Made by a program: the position numbers and the translations under genes. The notes below the pieces were generated by a model. That model saw only the letters and a list, made by a program, of their open reading frames with translations. It did no database searches and was not told the DNA's origin. This document shows, piece after piece, positions 26,152 to 33,325 of a DNA stretch of 64,000 bases. This DNA comes from Enterobacterales bacterium CwR94 (GTDB lineage: Bacteria > Pseudomonadota > Gammaproteobacteria > Enterobacterales > Enterobacteriaceae): contig KZ478064.1 of NCBI GenBank assembly GCA_002837195.1, forward strand, positions 186,001 to 250,000, in the 5' to 3' direction. Each line of letters starts with the position of its first letter. The first letter of the stretch is position 1.

Positions 26152-26667
26152 ATGAAAACGCCGGACGATACCCGCACAGCGTGCGTCAAACAACGCAGAA
26201 AACGTCGCGAGAGAATGCTCGATGCCGGAGATTTACGCCTGTTGATCCTGCATTTCCTCGCTAAAGGACCTGCACACGGGTACGAATTGATCAAAGCCAT
26301 TGAGGACTTATCGAAAGGCGAGTACAGCCCGAGTCCTGGCATGATCTATCCAAACCTGACGCAACTGGAAGAGAGTGGGTTTATTCTGGCGGTTGACGAG
26401 GAGGCGGCACGTAAAGCCTATCGACTGCATGCCGCAGGCGCTGACTGGCTGGCAGCCAATCAAACCGCCTGCGATGAGGTGACGAGTCGCCTGAATGCCC
26501 TGGCGATTTTGGTCGATAACCGCAGCCGTCCCGAAGTAGAACGGGCGATAAATAATATGCGCAGCGCGCTGAACACGCGGCTGGCGCAGGCAGATATTTC
26601 CCGCGACAGCCTGCACGCGTTAATTGATGCGTTAGATGAAGCCGCAAAAAAAATTGAACGTAGCTAG
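26152..26667 (+). CDS. nfeR: PadR-family regulator, NfeR-like
   Basis: A 171-residue PadR-type repressor: winged helix with DLRLLILHFLAKGPAHGYELI and SPSPGMIYPNLTQLEESG (about residues 25-75), then a helical dimerisation tail. The sequence resembles E. coli YqjI/NfeR (SPSPGVIYP block and ends), a nickel- and iron-linked repressor of nfeF. Unlike E. coli YqjI it lacks the long histidine/cysteine-rich N-terminal metal-binding extension; here the N-terminus is short and basic (KQRRKRRERM). It follows nfeF on the same strand by 75 bases rather than being divergent. The ATG at 26152 is the likeliest start; GTG at 26077 would add 25 untypical residues. Confidence 0.72.
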   Translation: MKTPDDTRTACVKQRRKRRERMLDAGDLRLLILHFLAKGPAHGYELIKAIEDLSKGEYSPSPGMIYPNLTQLEESGFILAVDEEAARKAYRLHAAGADWLAANQTACDEVTSRLNALAILVDNRSRPEVERAINNMRSALNTRLAQADISRDSLHALIDALDEAAKKIERS

Positions 26668-26790
26668 CCAGGCCGGAATTTCATTTGCGTACTTTTAGAG
26701 TCGTCGATCGATTTTCGTAACCCACTAGCGCATAGGATATTTATAACCGCATTATACTGTGTAGCCGTTTTAATACCGCGATCATTTCTG

Positions 26791-27225
26791 TCAGTTATAG
26801 CCAACTTTATCTATCATCACGACATGAATGGCGCTTGGATTGTCCTCTAAACCTACCGAAATTGTTATGTCAGGGTCTTTGCCCATCCAGCAATTCCCAT
26901 TTGAACTGCACATTCCAGTCTTCTTAAACCCATTCTTTTCCAGGAAAGTGTTAATTTTACTTGTATCAGTTGTACCTGAAAATCTCGCCTGATAAATCAG
27001 TGCGGGGTTAGGACCGGACACGTTGCTGTAATGGAAACTGTAGACGTCACTCACGCGAGGCAAATTTTTTAGTAATTCGGGAGTATAAAAATTATATTCT
27101 TTTCTATCTCTTTCTGTGTAATCAGCACTGTCAGCAAAGACCATGCTGAAATATTGAAATCCATATATAAGACCAATCATGAAGAGCACCATAACGGGCA
27201 GCATAATTTTTAGTGATTTTCTCAT
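26791..27225 (-). CDS. Small membrane-anchored protein of unknown function
   Basis: A 144-residue protein with one N-terminal membrane helix (about residues 7-27, after MRKSLK) and a periplasmic domain containing two cysteines in GMCSSNGNCWMGKDPDI that could form a disulfide. I do not recognise the family. Its ATG overlaps the stop of the upstream gene by four bases, so the two are co-translated. The GC content is lower than in the surrounding genes. Small membrane proteins of this layout next to effector-like genes can be immunity factors, but nothing here proves that. Confidence 0.7.
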   Translation of the reverse strand: MRKSLKIMLPVMVLFMIGLIYGFQYFSMVFADSADYTERDRKEYNFYTPELLKNLPRVSDVYSFHYSNVSGPNPALIYQARFSGTTDTSKINTFLEKNGFKKTGMCSSNGNCWMGKDPDITISVGLEDNPSAIHVVMIDKVGYN

Positions 27226-27923
27226 GTACGTGGCTCTCCTCTGCCAAAATGGATAAAACCCCGATTAGAGTCAACAATGCCGACATCGCCAGATTTCCAT
27301 CCATCATAAGGTACGACGGTTTTCATAAAGTGAGGTAATTTCCCAAGGTATGGTCTAACGTGGGGCGATTGAGCAGGGTCAGGAAATAGCAATGGTTTAA
27401 ACGTGTCATTTTTCCACGAACCTATTTTTCCGTAATGATCCCATCGCTTTAAGGCTTCTTCCTTGCTTACTGGTTTGAGGTAATCGAACGCGTTGTTTAT
27501 ACACGATACAACCCGGTAAAAGCCAAGGAGATCTGATACTAAATCTTCACCGCTAAATCCACTGTCTGTGGCCCAACTGAAGGGGAAAGATCCCTGAAGT
27601 CCTTCAAATCTGCGGGCGACTGTCATCATCATGGCAAGAGCAATCCTTTGTTTTTGGTGATATGACAGACCTTTTTTAAGACGCCAGGTAATTGATTTAC
27701 CGACTGTTATACGACGTTTTAGGCCAAACATGGCCTGTTTATATGTAACATCATAAGTTGGCTGGCTTTGGGATTCACCGCGAAGCATTTGAGCCCACAG
27801 ATTTCGGATATCTGTACCTTGAGCGTGTCCAAGATCAACCCAGCCCAGTACTTCCGTATATACTAATCCGTATGAGCTTCTCTGTGCCAAATTGCCATCA
27901 ATAATTTCGTTTCTTTTACTCAT
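27222..27923 (-). CDS. Unknown protein, possible secretion-associated accessory
   Basis: A 233-residue protein without signal peptide or clear membrane helix. It has conserved-looking stretches (GWVDLGHAQGTDIRNLW, RRITVGKSITWRLKKGLSYH, FPFSWATDSGFSGEDLVSDLLGFYR) that look like a folded domain, possibly DUF4056-like, but I cannot assign a function. It overlaps the following small membrane gene by four bases, and its ATG overlaps the TGA of a short upstream frame by two bases (ATGA). This tight chain means the three once formed an operon. The base composition is AT-richer than that of the nearby nfe and gntR genes, suggesting transfer. Confidence 0.7.
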   Translation of the reverse strand: MSKRNEIIDGNLAQRSSYGLVYTEVLGWVDLGHAQGTDIRNLWAQMLRGESQSQPTYDVTYKQAMFGLKRRITVGKSITWRLKKGLSYHQKQRIALAMMMTVARRFEGLQGSFPFSWATDSGFSGEDLVSDLLGFYRVVSCINNAFDYLKPVSKEEALKRWDHYGKIGSWKNDTFKPLLFPDPAQSPHVRPYLGKLPHFMKTVVPYDGWKSGDVGIVDSNRGFIHFGRGEPRT

Positions 27924-28030
27924 CCTTGTTCCCCTTCCCTTTGATCGCGGTCATCAGATATTGGATCGATACTTCCCGTAAATTCCATCAATGAAAAATG
28001 CGGCTTTTGATTTTCTAAGCGGGCAGTCAT
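27920..28030 (-). pseudogene. 36-codon frame, likely C-terminal remnant of a lost upstream gene
   Basis: A frame too short for usual gene calls: 36 codons from ATG at 28030 to TGA at 27920-27922, overlapping the next gene's ATG. The reading continues upstream of that ATG as IGLAALLPFY before a TGA, so the ATG may be internal to a longer ancestral protein. Composition (ending DDRDQREGEQG) is protein-like and strongly biased to hydrophilic residues. I think this is the tail of a deleted gene of which the two following genes were partners; the tail style recalls enzymes with DUF2235-type (Tle1) phospholipase effectors, but that is memory-based and weak. Confidence 0.45.
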
Positions 28031-28534
28031 ATAAAAAGGCAGTAAAGCAGCCAAACCTATGCTTCTGCCTGGTCAGATCAGGCTCAGAAAGGTTGCATGA
28101 TGTGGCTGCCCTTGTAAAAAATTGTCTAACAAAAATATTATCACGTGATAACGATTAGCTAATGCGTGCCGATACCTCAATCTGTTTATTTAAGACATAT
28201 GAAAGAGAGAGCGTCCTTATTCCTGGATGGCGTGAGGAGCATGGAGTTTGTATATCCGACGAAATCATCTATGTGGACAAGTGAAGTATTTTAGAAGAGG
28301 TAAACGTTGAAACTGATCACATACCGGGTATTGCAGAGTACCAGTATCTTTGCCAGTGGGGATGAATGATCAATAAAGAGAGAGGTAAGCCTCTGGCTAG
28401 GCTGCTTATGGACATGGAAAAGCCGATTCTTATCATGAGGTAAGCACCCACCACAGCACAGCGCTGTTCATTGCGCTTGCTGGAGGCGCATGAAGCACCT
28501 TGCTTCAAGCGCCCACCACAAACCGCCTCACGCG
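28031..28534. other. 500-bp region with gene remnants
   Basis: No full gene. A 40-codon plus-strand frame (ATG 28162 to TGA 28282-28284) has coding-like residues near its end (PGWREEHGVCISDEIIYVDK) but no ribosome site, so it may be another fragment. The rest is AT-rich. With the 36-codon remnant next to it this looks like an eroded insertion point between nfeR and the gntR locus. Confidence 0.4.
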
Positions 28535-28825
28535 CTAGCCAGGCAAACCGTCTACGATCGTGATCATCACGTCAGCCACCTCGGCTCGTGCGGCTTTGGC
28601 TTGCTGATAGGCCTCGGAGTGATAGCAGGCCAGCGCTTGCTGATAAGTATCAAATTCAATCAGCACGTGTTTCACAAAAGCCTGACCTTCCAGGCTGGTT
28701 GCCTGTTCGCCACGCGCTAAAAAGCGCGCGTTGTAGTGGCCAAATGCGGCGGATGCCAGTGCCATATAGTCTTTATACCGCGCCGGGTCTTTCACCGTAA
28801 CGTGTGCAATCCAGTAAGCCGCCAT
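28535..28825 (-). CDS. DUF1330 domain protein
   Basis: A 96-residue dimeric alpha-beta barrel type protein: it begins MAAYWIAHVTVKDPARYKDYM and ends VMITIVDGLPG, as DUF1330 proteins do, with EFDTYQQALACYHSEAYQQAK in the middle. The fold is related to EthD and monooxygenase-like ferredoxin folds; biochemical roles are unknown. It starts 3 bases after the GntR gene stop and is read with it, divergent from the monooxygenase operon, so it probably helps the same pathway, perhaps handling an unstable intermediate. Confidence 0.88.
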   Translation of the reverse strand: MAAYWIAHVTVKDPARYKDYMALASAAFGHYNARFLARGEQATSLEGQAFVKHVLIEFDTYQQALACYHSEAYQQAKAARAEVADVMITIVDGLPG

Positions 28826-28828
28826 CGC

Positions 28829-29503
28829 TTATTCCTGTTGTTGTAGAATCTGTTTCGCTAACGCCGAGGCTTCCGTCAGGTGCTCTGCCACTTCTTGTTT
28901 TGCCTGCGGCGGATCGTTTTTTTCAATTGCGTTGTAAATACGCGTCATGCGCTCAAAGCCGGCGACCTGGCGTTCACGCGTTTTCAACGTTAATGCGCGC
29001 AGGCGGCTGATGCGGCTGTTCAGGCGTTGCACAATTTCCCAGGCGATCGCGTGTCCCGCAACGCCAAAGATGTGCTCATAAAACGCCTGGGAGGCTTCAA
29101 CGCGCTTAATGTCATCCTGCTCGCGTGAAGCGCGATCGATTTGCAGCAATCTCTCGTGCAGCATTTTCTTATCTTTCGTTTTGGCTTTCAGCGCGCAATC
29201 GTGCGCGGCTTCCTGTTCCAGCAATTGGCGAATGGCGTAGATTTGCTCTGCCACTTCCCAGGTCAGTACCGCCACAATCGGCCCTTTTTTGGGCAAGATC
29301 TCAATCAAACCCTCCGCTTCCAGATAGCGGATCACTTCACGTACCACACTGCGGCTCACGCCCAGCTCATCACTGAGTGAGCGTTCGACCAGGCGATCAC
29401 CGGCGGCAAAGTAGCCAGAGATAATGGCCCGCCGCACATTGTTTAATGCCAATTCACGCAGCGTGACCGGTGCGTTTTCAATTTTTAGGGGTGCATGTGT
29501 CAT
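28829..29503 (-). CDS. GntR-family regulator, FadR subfamily (FCD)
   Basis: A 224-residue regulator. The N-terminal winged helix (about residues 10-75) shows LALNNVRRAIISGYFAAGDR and LVERSLSDELGVSRSVVREVIRYLEAEGL; the C-terminal all-helical FCD domain (about 85-220) holds the effector pocket. ATG at 29503 is preceded by GAGGCTGACGGG; the open frame extends 51 codons upstream through one of the operators and is not used. It should bind the TGGTATACCA palindromes at 29576 and 29831 and repress itself and the divergent catabolic operon until a pathway substrate or intermediate binds. Effector is unknown, though FCD proteins usually bind small carboxylates. Confidence 0.88.
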   Translation of the reverse strand: MTHAPLKIENAPVTLRELALNNVRRAIISGYFAAGDRLVERSLSDELGVSRSVVREVIRYLEAEGLIEILPKKGPIVAVLTWEVAEQIYAIRQLLEQEAAHDCALKAKTKDKKMLHERLLQIDRASREQDDIKRVEASQAFYEHIFGVAGHAIAWEIVQRLNSRISRLRALTLKTRERQVAGFERMTRIYNAIEKNDPPQAKQEVAEHLTEASALAKQILQQQE

Positions 29504-29575
29504 CCCGTCAGCCTCTTTCACTGTTCTGCCGATAGTCTTAACACCTTTCGCTGACACTGTACAACGTCGCTCTGA

Positions 29576-29585
29576 TGGTATACCA
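29576..29585. promoter_or_regulatory. GntR-type operator 1
   Basis: TGGTATACCA, a perfect 10-bp palindrome inside GATGGTATACCAA, lies 73 bases upstream of the gntR start. The identical 13-base string occurs again at 29829-29841, and the centres are 255 bases apart, which would allow a DNA loop. Confidence 0.7.
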
Positions 29586-29830
29586 AAATTATGGGCGACT
29601 TTCTGATGAAATCTGGCCCGGATCACAAATTCATTACATTTTAAAAAATGCCCCAACGGAGTGCGTGGATAACCCTTTGTTATTATGTAAACAATTAATT
29701 AATAATGATTTATTCATTATTTTGCACTCGGAAAAGACACCGCAACCCTCGACGTAATCGCAGTGGCTTAGTGCCTTGATCGCACGGGAAAATTCTGCAT
29801 TTCTTCCCTGTAAATGGTCTGCTTGTCGGA

Positions 29831-29840
29831 TGGTATACCA
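29831..29840. promoter_or_regulatory. GntR-type operator 2
   Basis: Second perfect TGGTATACCA, also inside GATGGTATACCAA, 81 bases upstream of the DUF1185 start. It is in the right place to block the promoter of the six-gene operon. Confidence 0.7.
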
Positions 29841-29920
29841 ACATTTGACGGGCGCTCTTTGGCGATGTTATATCCAATACCGCACACTCATTAACATTTG
29901 ATTTACTTTTGAGGAACCCT

Positions 29921-30523
29921 ATGCACCCGATCATTCGTAAGACCCTTGTGTCCACTGAGACCATTTATGCCGATGGCGGCAAAGCAGCGGCGAAACCGCT
30001 GGTGATGATCGCGGCGGCCGCCGTGATTAAAAACCCCTGGGCAGGTGAAGGTTTTGTGGAAGACCTCGGCCCGAAAATTCGCGAGTACGCGCCCATTCTG
30101 GGTGAGTTACTGACCGGGCTTATCATCAAAGAAGCCGGTAGCGGCGAAAACGTTGAAGCCTTTGGTAAGTGCGCAGTGGTCGGCATGGACGGTGAGTTAG
30201 AACACGCTTCTGCGCTGATCCACACCCTGCATTTCGGCAACCATTACCGCAGTGCGGTGCAGGCGAAAAGCTATCTGGCATTTAACAACACCCGTGGTCC
30301 TGCCAATGCGCCAGTATTAATCCCAATGATGCAGAAAAACGATGAAGGCAGCCGCGAACACTACCTGACTTATCAGTTCGCGATCCCGGATGCACCTGCC
30401 AGCGACGAAATCGTGGTCGCGATTGGTGCAGCACTGGGCGGACGTCCGCACCATCGTATCGGCAACCGTTACCTCGACCTGAAAGAGCTTGGCAATGATG
30501 CGCAAAACCCGGCAGCTGTCTAA
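29921..30523 (+). CDS. DUF1185 (amino acid synthesis family) protein
   Basis: A 200-residue cytosolic protein of the DUF1185/AA_synth family (IRKTLVSTETIYADGGK start, GKCAVVGMDGELEHASALIH and GSREHYLTYQFAIPDAP later). The family name comes from old annotation and no reaction is proven for this type. ATG at 29921 follows GAGGAA. It is the first gene of the catabolic operon, and its last 29 bases overlap the alpha/beta hydrolase gene, so both are coupled. Because neighbours open and oxidise a small molecule, I expect a hydrolase-like or cyclic-amide step, but this is inference. Confidence 0.85.
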   Translation: MHPIIRKTLVSTETIYADGGKAAAKPLVMIAAAAVIKNPWAGEGFVEDLGPKIREYAPILGELLTGLIIKEAGSGENVEAFGKCAVVGMDGELEHASALIHTLHFGNHYRSAVQAKSYLAFNNTRGPANAPVLIPMMQKNDEGSREHYLTYQFAIPDAPASDEIVVAIGAALGGRPHHRIGNRYLDLKELGNDAQNPAAV

Positions 30524-31340
30524 TCCCAACCTGCGTGTCAGCTACCTGGAAGCCGGCGAGGGCACGCCGCTGGTGCTGATCCACGGTGTGGGTATGAATG
30601 CGGAATCCTGGGCACCGCAGATGGCGGCGCTGCAATCTTCTTTCCGCGTGATCGCCATTGATATGCCGGGTCACGGTGAGAGCGAAGGCTTTCAGCATGC
30701 GGCAACCTTGCAGGATTACGTGAACTGGTTGGCGGCGTTTTTACAACAGGAGCCCGATGCGACCTTTGCTGTCGCCGGGCACTCGATGGGCGCTCTGATT
30801 ACCGCCGGTCTGGCGATTGATTATCCCGCGTTGGTGAGCCATGCGCTGGTGATGAGCGGGGTGTATCAACGCAGCGATGCAGCACGTGAAGCGGTAATGC
30901 AACGTGCGCAAGAGCTGGCAGAAGGAGATGCGCAACTGGATTCTCCACTGGCCCGTTGGTTCAGCGATACGCCGGAAGAGTCGGCAATCCGCGACCAGGT
31001 GAGCCGCTGGTTACAACAGGTCAATGTACAGGGCTATGCCCGCGCCTATCAGGCATTTGCTGCGGGTGACCGCGTGTATGCCAGTCGCTGGCGCGAAATG
31101 CAGTGTCCGGTACTGGTACTGACTGGCGAGCTTGACGCCAATTCAAGCCCGGCGATGGCCCGTCAAATGGCTGCCGCCGCACCGCAGGGCCGTGCGGTGA
31201 TCATCAACAATGCTAAACACATGGTGAGTCTGACGGATGCGCCACGGGTGAATGAGGAAATCCTCACATTTTTACGCCCGGCAAATGCGTATGCTGCGAC
31301 GCGCCAGCACGATCAAGCAGGAGTCACAGATGGACATTGA
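30495..31340 (+). CDS. Alpha/beta hydrolase
   Basis: A 281-residue single-domain hydrolase: oxyanion-hole HGVGMN (about residue 32), nucleophile elbow GHSMG (about 95-99), acid in LTGELDANS and catalytic histidine in NAKHMVSL. It would hydrolyse an ester, amide or carbamate; in the Rut pathway the matching hydrolase RutD speeds breakdown of an unstable carbamate or aminoacrylate-type intermediate. It overlaps the preceding gene by 29 bases and the following flavin reductase by 11, so it is tightly embedded in the operon. Start chosen at 30495 (ATGATG), the first canonical start in the frame. Confidence 0.87.
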   Translation: MMRKTRQLSNPNLRVSYLEAGEGTPLVLIHGVGMNAESWAPQMAALQSSFRVIAIDMPGHGESEGFQHAATLQDYVNWLAAFLQQEPDATFAVAGHSMGALITAGLAIDYPALVSHALVMSGVYQRSDAAREAVMQRAQELAEGDAQLDSPLARWFSDTPEESAIRDQVSRWLQQVNVQGYARAYQAFAAGDRVYASRWREMQCPVLVLTGELDANSSPAMARQMAAAAPQGRAVIINNAKHMVSLTDAPRVNEEILTFLRPANAYAATRQHDQAGVTDGH

Positions 31341-32256
31341 TAAACGCAGACAGTTACGCGACGCCTTCGGTGCTTTTATGACCGGCGTTACCGTAGTGAC
31401 CTCAGTCGATGACACCGGTAAGCCGATTGGCTTTACCGCTAACTCTTTTACCTCGGTATCTCTGGATCCCGCGCTGTTGCTGGTCAATATCGACAAGCGT
31501 TCTGCCAACCTGGCGCACTTCACTGAAGGCAGCCACTTTGCCGTGAACATTTTGTCCGAGCAGCAGAAAGAGACGTCCAACATCTTCGCACAGAAAGTGG
31601 AAGATCGTTTCGCGCTGGTGAAATGGCGCAATAGCGACGCGGGTGTCCCGTTGATCGATGACAGCTCGGCCTGGTTTGAGTGCGAGCGCCATCAGGTGGT
31701 GGACGCGGGCGATCACCTGATTTTGATTGGCAAAATTACCGCGTTTGATTCCTGTGGCACGGCAGGCCTCGGTTACTACCGCGGTGCCTATTTCACCCCG
31801 TACCAAAATGCGGAATCCCTGATCACCAGCCCGAAAGTGATGGTCAGTGCGCTGATCGAATGCAATGGCAGCGTGGTGATGGTGAAAGAGAACGGACGTT
31901 ACAACTTGCCGTCACGGCCAGTGGCAGATGGCAGCGTCAGCGACACCCTGGGTGGTCTGATGCAGAAGCTGGCGATGCCTGCGCATCCTGGTTTTGTCTA
32001 CTCGATTTACGACGATCGTCAGCAGCACCTGCAACACATCGTGTTCCTGTGTGCCCTGCCGACCGACGCGCAACACGCCAACCCGCAGGCTGATAATGCA
32101 CAGTGGTTCCCGCTTGACCAACTGGCAACACTGCCGATTGAGGATGCTGCCCTGAAATCGATGATGAATCGTTTTGTGCGTGAAAACGCCGTGGGTAACT
32201 ACAGCATCTATTACGGCGATGAAAACAGCGGTTCAGTCAAACAATTTGCAAGCTGA
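31330..32256 (+). CDS. Flavin reductase fused to a Nudix-like domain
   Basis: A 308-residue protein. Residues about 8-160 form a flavin-reductase domain of the split-barrel FMN-binding kind (AFGAFMTGVTVVTS, GFTANSFTSVSLDPALLLVN, SHFAVNILSEQQ). Residues about 165-300 look like a Nudix fold (VMVSALIECNGSVVMVKE, then LPSRPVADGSVSDTLGGL, later VFLCALPTD) but lack the glutamates of the Nudix box, so hydrolysis is doubtful. Most partner reductases are only about 170 residues, so the fusion is unusual. It would supply reduced FMN to the luciferase-like oxygenase downstream. ATG at 31330 follows AGGAG by 6 bases and overlaps the hydrolase stop. Confidence 0.88.
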   Translation: MDIDKRRQLRDAFGAFMTGVTVVTSVDDTGKPIGFTANSFTSVSLDPALLLVNIDKRSANLAHFTEGSHFAVNILSEQQKETSNIFAQKVEDRFALVKWRNSDAGVPLIDDSSAWFECERHQVVDAGDHLILIGKITAFDSCGTAGLGYYRGAYFTPYQNAESLITSPKVMVSALIECNGSVVMVKENGRYNLPSRPVADGSVSDTLGGLMQKLAMPAHPGFVYSIYDDRQQHLQHIVFLCALPTDAQHANPQADNAQWFPLDQLATLPIEDAALKSMMNRFVRENAVGNYSIYYGDENSGSVKQFAS

Positions 32257-32276
32257 AAGCAGACCGGGAGCGAGCT

Positions 32277-33314
32277 ATGAAACTGTCTTTATTCGTTCAC
32301 ATGGAAAGGACGACACCCGAAGAGTCGCAGGAAAAACTGCACGACGAGATGATGCAACTGTGTGAGATTGCTGACCAGGGGGGAATGCACACCATCTGGA
32401 CCGGCGAGCACCACGGTATGAATTTCACCATCGCGCCGAATCCGTTTATTAACCTGGTGGATATCGCCCACCGTACCAAAAATGTGCGCCTTGGCACCGG
32501 CACGGTGATTGCGCCGTTTAGCCATCCTATCCGCCTGGCGGGGGAAGCGGCGATGACCGATTTGGTCACCGGTGGACGCCTGGAGCTGGGCATTGCACGC
32601 GGGGCTTACAGCTACGAGTATGAGCGTCTGATGCCCGGCCTGACGGCCTGGGATGCGGGCCAGCGTATGCGTGAACTGATCCCGGCCGTGAAAAAACTGT
32701 GGGAAGGGGATTACGCCCACGACGGTGAATACTGGTCTTTCCCGTCAACCACCTCATCGCCGCAGCCGAAACAGCAGCCGCATCCGCCGATTTGGGTGGC
32801 AGCCCGCGATCCGAACAGCCATGAATTTGCCGTGAAAAATGGCTGTAACGTACAGGTCACGCCATTACACCAGGGCCCGGAAGAGATTGAGCGCCTGGTG
32901 ACCTGCTTTAAAGCAGCTTGCGATGAATTTAAGCCAGAAAAGCCGCTGAAAATTATGCTGCTGCAACACGGCTATGTGGCCGAAAACGACGCCGATGCCC
33001 AACAGGCTGCCGAAGAGCTAAACCGCTTCTATCACTATTTCGGCGCGTGGTTTAAAAACGAGCGTCCTGTGAGTCAGGGACTGATTCAGCCGCTGACCGA
33101 AGAAGAGATGGCGGCGAACACCTACTATAACGCGGAAATGATGCGTAAAAATCTGGTGATTGGCTCGCCCAATGAAGTCATTACGCGCCTGAAAAAATAT
33201 GAGCAGATGGGCTATGCGGAGTTTGCGCTGTGGCTCGACAGCGGAATGACATTTGCGCGGAAGAAGGCTTCACTGGAGCGCTTTATCCGCTATGTCATGC
33301 CAGAGTTTCACTGA
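32277..33314 (+). CDS. LLM-class flavin-dependent monooxygenase
   Basis: A 345-residue luciferase-like TIM-barrel monooxygenase (MKLSLFVHME start; IADQGGMHTIWTGEHHG; VRLGTGTVIAPFSHPIRLAGEAAMTD; GGRLELGIARGAYSYEYER). With reduced flavin from the reductase encoded just before it, it would insert oxygen into a substrate. RutA and the oxygenases opening pyridine-type rings are in the same class, which is why I suspect an N-heterocycle or similar amine substrate. It is preceded by GGGAGCGAGCT and lies 20 bases after the reductase gene. No frame problems seen. Confidence 0.9.
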   Translation: MKLSLFVHMERTTPEESQEKLHDEMMQLCEIADQGGMHTIWTGEHHGMNFTIAPNPFINLVDIAHRTKNVRLGTGTVIAPFSHPIRLAGEAAMTDLVTGGRLELGIARGAYSYEYERLMPGLTAWDAGQRMRELIPAVKKLWEGDYAHDGEYWSFPSTTSSPQPKQQPHPPIWVAARDPNSHEFAVKNGCNVQVTPLHQGPEEIERLVTCFKAACDEFKPEKPLKIMLLQHGYVAENDADAQQAAEELNRFYHYFGAWFKNERPVSQGLIQPLTEEEMAANTYYNAEMMRKNLVIGSPNEVITRLKKYEQMGYAEFALWLDSGMTFARKKASLERFIRYVMPEFH

Positions 33315-33325
33315 GGTAGGAGGAA

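Larger units (their letters stand above)
29504..29920. other. 417-bp divergent control region of the catabolic locus
   Basis: No gene seen. Two identical palindromes, one near the regulator and one near the operon, mark this as the shared control region. The middle (29640-29730) is AT-rich. A ribosome site GAGGAA lies before the DUF1185 start at 29921. Confidence 0.7.

Noticed and set aside
28317-28508. 63-codon minus-strand frame before the DUF1330 gene
   Set aside because: No ribosome site and no protein-like pattern; it lies downstream of the DUF1330 stop in an eroded region.
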